This document shows, in pieces, positions 5,014 to 9,314 of a stretch of DNA of 9,314 nucleotides. The position numbers and the translations under genes are program-made. How positions within the stretch are numbered: position 1 is the first letter of the stretch; each line of letters opens with the position of its first letter. The notes beneath the pieces were generated by a model. The model did no database searches and had not been told where the DNA came from. It saw only the letters and a list, made by a program, of their open reading frames with translations. Source of the DNA: Planctomycetota bacterium (GTDB taxonomy: Bacteria > Planctomycetota > UBA1135); the NCBI GenBank assembly GCA_022447335.1, contig JAKVCF010000091.1, positions 1 through 9,314 of the forward strand, read 5' to 3'.

Positions 5014-6645
5014 TTACTCACCGCCGCTTGGCGGAGCTTTGGTGACGTAACGCTCCCAGGCATCATCATTTTCGGAAAGCTGCTCAACCCATAGGCGGTG
5101 CAGCGACCCCACGACTTTCTTGTTCCACAGGTTAGCTTTTCGGAACTCGGCACTGCCTGGATCGGAACGGTCAGCTGGCTCCCATGCGTAGTTCTTATTC
5201 TCGTTCCCCGCGCGATAGATCAGCTGGTTTAGAGTGCCGCCTGTGTAGTGACCCTCTCGGGTGGTGTAATCCAGCTTCATCATCGCATTGATGATCACCG
5301 GGAAGGCTGCGCGGCCGGCATCGACCACTCGGTTGCCTGCACGATTCGACTGAGCTCCCCCGTCTTCGAGGTAGAGCTCAAGGTCTTCCCGGAGCTCGGC
5401 GAACTCTTCGTCCGTTGAGCCCTTGAACTTTGGGAGCTGAGGCACAGCCTTCAAGTCGAGCACATCGGGATCAGTGATGCCGCGAGTCTGCACGCCTTCG
5501 CCCGGTCCAGGGACTATGAAATCGGCACCTCGTGAAGGCGGGGGAGTGGGCGCCTGAGCTGGGGGTGCAGGGTCTTCCTTGAGACCTAAGTCATTGGTAA
5601 CAGTTGAAGCCGCGTCGGTTTCGCCAATGCTCGTTTCAGGGGCAGTCGTATTGCCACTAGTGCCCACGACGCTTGAATTATTGATATCGTTCAGCGGTTG
5701 GACCGGTGGGGGAGCACTGTCAACCACTGGAGCCAGGTCACCATCGCCCACTTTCCCGGCAATCGGGCTTTCCGGACCTGAAACTTCGACGTTATTGCTC
5801 TCGTTGCCCTGCTGGCTTTGCCACCAGAGCCACCCTCCTATTAGCACAACCACGCCAACTAAGCTGAAGACCAGTAAGCCCGTTGTCGATTCTTGCTTGC
5901 GCTGGGGGCGACGCCCGCGACGCCCACTTTCGCTCTCACTGTCTTCGTCGCGCCGTGAAGACGAGCGCTTTGCGCTGCTCCTGCGCACTCCACCAGTCTT
6001 TGCAGCCACCTTCTTGGTCACCGACTTTGAAGTGTCGCCTGGTTTTGAGGCTACTTGGGCGGCAGCTTGGCTATCACTATCACGCTTAGCCTTCAACTGC
6101 GCGAGCAGTTGGGCTCCACTCGGCTTCGCCTCTACGCGAGCAGCAACAGGCTTGCTGTCATCTGACTCGGCCGCACGCTTGGCCTTTGCCTTGGCAATTA
6201 TCTCTGCGGCTCGCGCCTTCTTCGCCGCTTGACCATCCACCGGAGTAGCGGTCGCTTTCGGCGGGGCGATAGATTTTTCGGAAGTCGGCTTTACAGCGGG
6301 CTTCACTGACTTGATCGGTGCAGATATTTTCTTGACAGGCTTGCCGGGTTTTTTGGGAGCAAATACTGGCTTGCCGGGTTTACCCTTCTTCGCCCTCTCT
6401 TTCTTAGCTGGCCGCGCGACCTCGCGATCGACAGGGGCTGCTGCAGTGGGGCGATCGGCTTTCTTCTTCGGAGTGTCGCCGACGGGCTTCGCGGCCAGGC
6501 TATCGGCAAGCGCGGCCGAGGTCAGTGGCGGAATATTCACGGTGCCGCCGCAGACCTGGCAGCGTACTTTTGTTGCGGTGACGGTGGCGGGGATATCGCC
6601 GTAGCGTTGCCCGCAGTCTTGGCAGATGCCTATGCGTTCGCTCAT
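5014..6645 (-). CDS. Zinc-ribbon, single-span membrane protein with a conserved-looking C-terminal domain; function unknown
   Basis: I do not recognise a named family for this 543-residue protein. Residues 6-34 form a zinc ribbon with paired cysteines Cys8-x2-Cys11 and Cys29-x2-Cys32. Residues about 52-250 are a basic Lys/Ala/Pro-rich linker, ending in an Arg/Ser-rich stretch. A hydrophobic span at 256-275 is preceded by many basic residues and should cross the cytoplasmic membrane, N-terminus inside. Residues 276-410 are an acidic, Pro/Ser/Asn-rich linker. The C-terminal part (about 410-535) looks folded: N-R-A-G-N-R-V-V-D-A-G (435-445), A-F-P-V-I-I-N (447-453), L-D-Y-T-T-R-E-G-H (458-466), then several Trp residues. 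I recall similar segments in planctomycetal proteins, but this is memory, not a search. A sensor or envelope-scaffold role would be speculation. ATG 6645 places the first Cys pair at the usual distance; no Shine-Dalgarno sequence precedes it. Confidence 0.85.
   Translation of the reverse strand: MSERIGICQDCGQRYGDIPATVTATKVRCQVCGGTVNIPPLTSAALADSLAAKPVGDTPKKKADRPTAAAPVDREVARPAKKERAKKGKPGKPVFAPKKPGKPVKKISAPIKSVKPAVKPTSEKSIAPPKATATPVDGQAAKKARAAEIIAKAKAKRAAESDDSKPVAARVEAKPSGAQLLAQLKAKRDSDSQAAAQVASKPGDTSKSVTKKVAAKTGGVRRSSAKRSSSRRDEDSESESGRRGRRPQRKQESTTGLLVFSLVGVVVLIGGWLWWQSQQGNESNNVEVSGPESPIAGKVGDGDLAPVVDSAPPPVQPLNDINNSSVVGTSGNTTAPETSIGETDAASTVTNDLGLKEDPAPPAQAPTPPPSRGADFIVPGPGEGVQTRGITDPDVLDLKAVPQLPKFKGSTDEEFAELREDLELYLEDGGAQSNRAGNRVVDAGRAAFPVIINAMMKLDYTTREGHYTGGTLNQLIYRAGNENKNYAWEPADRSDPGSAEFRKANLWNKKVVGSLHRLWVEQLSENDDAWERYVTKAPPSGGE
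5021..5034 (+). terminator. Weak hairpin after the NIL gene
   Basis: CCGCC-GCTT-GGCGG forms a five-pair GC stem with a four-base loop, 17 bases after the NIL stop, and is followed shortly by TTT. It lies inside the 3' end of the convergent zinc-ribbon gene (the Pro-Pro-Ser-Gly-Gly codons), so it may be only a by-product of that coding sequence. Termination of the NIL transcript is possible but weakly supported. Confidence 0.3.
6338..6381. repeat. Direct repeat of 14 bases in the Lys/Pro linker coding region
   Basis: GGCTTGCCGGGTTT occurs at 6338-6351 and again at 6368-6381, exactly 30 bases apart. It encodes the repeated Lys-Pro-Gly-Lys-Pro of the linker (residues 89-103 region). The in-frame spacing suggests local duplication within a low-complexity linker, which may vary in length between strains. 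Confidence 0.6.
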
Positions 6646-6659
6646 GGGGGGTCTTTTCG

Positions 6660-6665
6660 GTTACA
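6660..6665 (-). promoter_or_regulatory. Possible -10 element of the zinc-ribbon gene
   Basis: On the minus strand TGTAAC (four of six consensus) ends 14 bases before the ATG at 6645. Transcription would start about seven bases ahead of the ATG, leaving no room for a Shine-Dalgarno sequence. The gap to uvrB (6646-6730) therefore contains two divergent promoters. Confidence 0.3.
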
Positions 6666-6700
6666 CATGCGCCTCTCGTGTGGGAGTTCGAGGGGCGCTC

Positions 6701-6711
6701 AGGAGTCTCCT
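6701..6711. promoter_or_regulatory. Palindrome overlapping the uvrBC promoter, possible operator
   Basis: AGGAGTCTCCT is an 11-base palindrome (five paired bases each side of a central T). Its last base is the first base of the uvrB -10 element TAGAAT. A protein bound here would block the promoter. It does not match the E. coli, Bacillus or alphaproteobacterial LexA box types, so a named regulator cannot be given. Confidence 0.35.
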
Positions 6712-6716
6712 AGAAT
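6711..6716 (+). promoter_or_regulatory. Putative -10 element TAGAAT of uvrBC
   Basis: TAGAAT (five of six consensus) ends 14 bases before the GTG at 6731. The expected transcription start is near 6723, giving a leader of only about eight bases and no Shine-Dalgarno sequence. The -35 region is poor (TTCGAG at 6687-6692 is the nearest candidate), which would fit a regulated promoter. Confidence 0.5.
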
Positions 6717-6730
6717 AGAAACTTCTTCGC

Positions 6731-8730
<2,000 letters not shown>

Positions 8731-8734
<4 letters not shown>

Positions 8735-9314
8735 ACGACTCCCGCCAAACGGCTTTTCAAGAAACGTTGCGCCGTGCACCTTCCCGCCCGGGTTGCTACC
8801 TCTTCTACGATGCGAATAGCGAGGTTCTCTACGTCGGGAAGGCAAAAGATCTCCGCAACCGTGTGCAGGCATATAGGCGCAGCGGTGCGGATGGTCGAAT
8901 GCGCTTCGCGGAGTTACTGCAGCGGGCGGATCGCGCAGAATTTCGTGTGACTGACACGGAGATCGAAGCGATTTTACTTGAGGACCGCCTAATCAAACTG
9001 CATCAACCACCGCTTAATGTTTTGCTGAAGGATGACAAATCTTTCCTGCTCTTGCATTTCGATAAGCGTCACCCATGGCCCCGACTGAGCTTTGCGCGCA
9101 AAAGGTCGAGAAAAGCGGGGGAGTTCTTCGGGCCTTATCCCAGCTCAGGAGCGGCGCGTCGCGCAAAGCGACTGCTTCAGAAGGCCTTTGGCCTACGAGA
9201 TTGCAGTGATCATACTTTTGCGAATCGACGCCGCGCCTGCCTGAAGCACGAGGTGGGCCTTTGCAGTGCGCCCTGCGTGGGCAAGATTACGGAGGGTGAG
9301 TACCGGGAGGCGCT
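8731..9314 (+). CDS. uvrC: Excinuclease ABC subunit C (UvrC), 5' part only
   Basis: UvrC makes both incisions around a lesion during nucleotide excision repair. Only the first 194 codons are in the window; the frame runs off the right edge. The GIY-YIG nuclease domain is evident: G-C-Y-L-F-Y (21-26), L-Y-V-G-K-A-K-D-L-R-N-R-V (33-45), and the acidic segment T-E-I-E-A-I-L-L-E (76-84), which holds the catalytic glutamate. It is followed by N-V-L-L-K-D-D-K-S (96-104), F-G-P-Y-P-S (133-138) and four cysteines (158, 170, 178, 182). The cysteine spacing is the same as that of the four cysteines (154, 166, 174, 178) reported to hold an iron-sulfur cluster in E. coli UvrC. The GTG start overlaps the uvrB stop (GTGA). 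The UVR, RNase H-like and helix-hairpin-helix regions should follow beyond the window. Confidence 0.96.

Noticed and set aside
5579..6232. 217-codon open frame on the plus strand, opposite the zinc-ribbon gene
   Set aside because: It is antisense to the Lys/Ala/Pro-rich linker of a well-supported gene. Its protein is Leu/Ser/Ala-rich low complexity with no domain, as expected for a shadow of GC-rich coding sequence.

Overview
This is ordinary-looking chromosomal DNA from a moderately GC-rich bacterium. It holds eight protein genes (two cut by the window edges) and two tRNA genes, with no mobile element, CRISPR array or gene-free stretch over 300 bases. The best taxonomic hint is the 543-residue minus-strand protein: an N-terminal zinc ribbon, a long Lys/Ala/Pro linker, one membrane span and a C-terminal domain that resembles proteins I associate with Planctomycetota. 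That placement is an inference from recollection, not a search result.

Layout. 1-863: the 3' end of moaE (molybdopterin synthase large subunit), then one base later a metallo-beta-lactamase-fold hydrolase. 886-2520: electron-transfer flavoprotein:quinone oxidoreductase (ETF-QO), which passes electrons from flavin dehydrogenases to the quinone pool. 2566-4014: an M17 leucyl aminopeptidase. 4021-4055: a 10-bp hairpin between pepA and the tRNA-Leu, which converge. 4055-4131 (minus): a tRNA with anticodon UAA, read as Leu but with a short, type I variable loop. 4168-4563: a small DUF423 membrane protein. 4579-4652 (minus): tRNA-Cys(GCA), with a very good sigma-70-type promoter. 4768-5004: a stand-alone NIL-domain protein. 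5014-6645 (minus): the zinc-ribbon membrane protein. 6731-9314: uvrB and, overlapping it by four bases, the 5' part of uvrC; together they form a nucleotide-excision-repair operon divergent from the zinc-ribbon gene.

Expression signals. Two genes have clear Shine-Dalgarno sequences (the NIL gene and uvrC). Several others (ETF-QO, pepA, uvrB, the zinc-ribbon gene) have none, but carry a -10-like hexamer 7-14 bases before the start codon, as expected for leaderless or nearly leaderless mRNAs. The same hexamers (TATCAT, TAGAAT) precede the two tRNAs.

I found no convincing new multi-gene system. The items most worth a second look are the tRNA-Leu(UAA) with a short variable loop, the uncharacterised zinc-ribbon/membrane protein, the recurring leaderless-type promoter arrangement, and the palindrome overlapping the uvrBC promoter.
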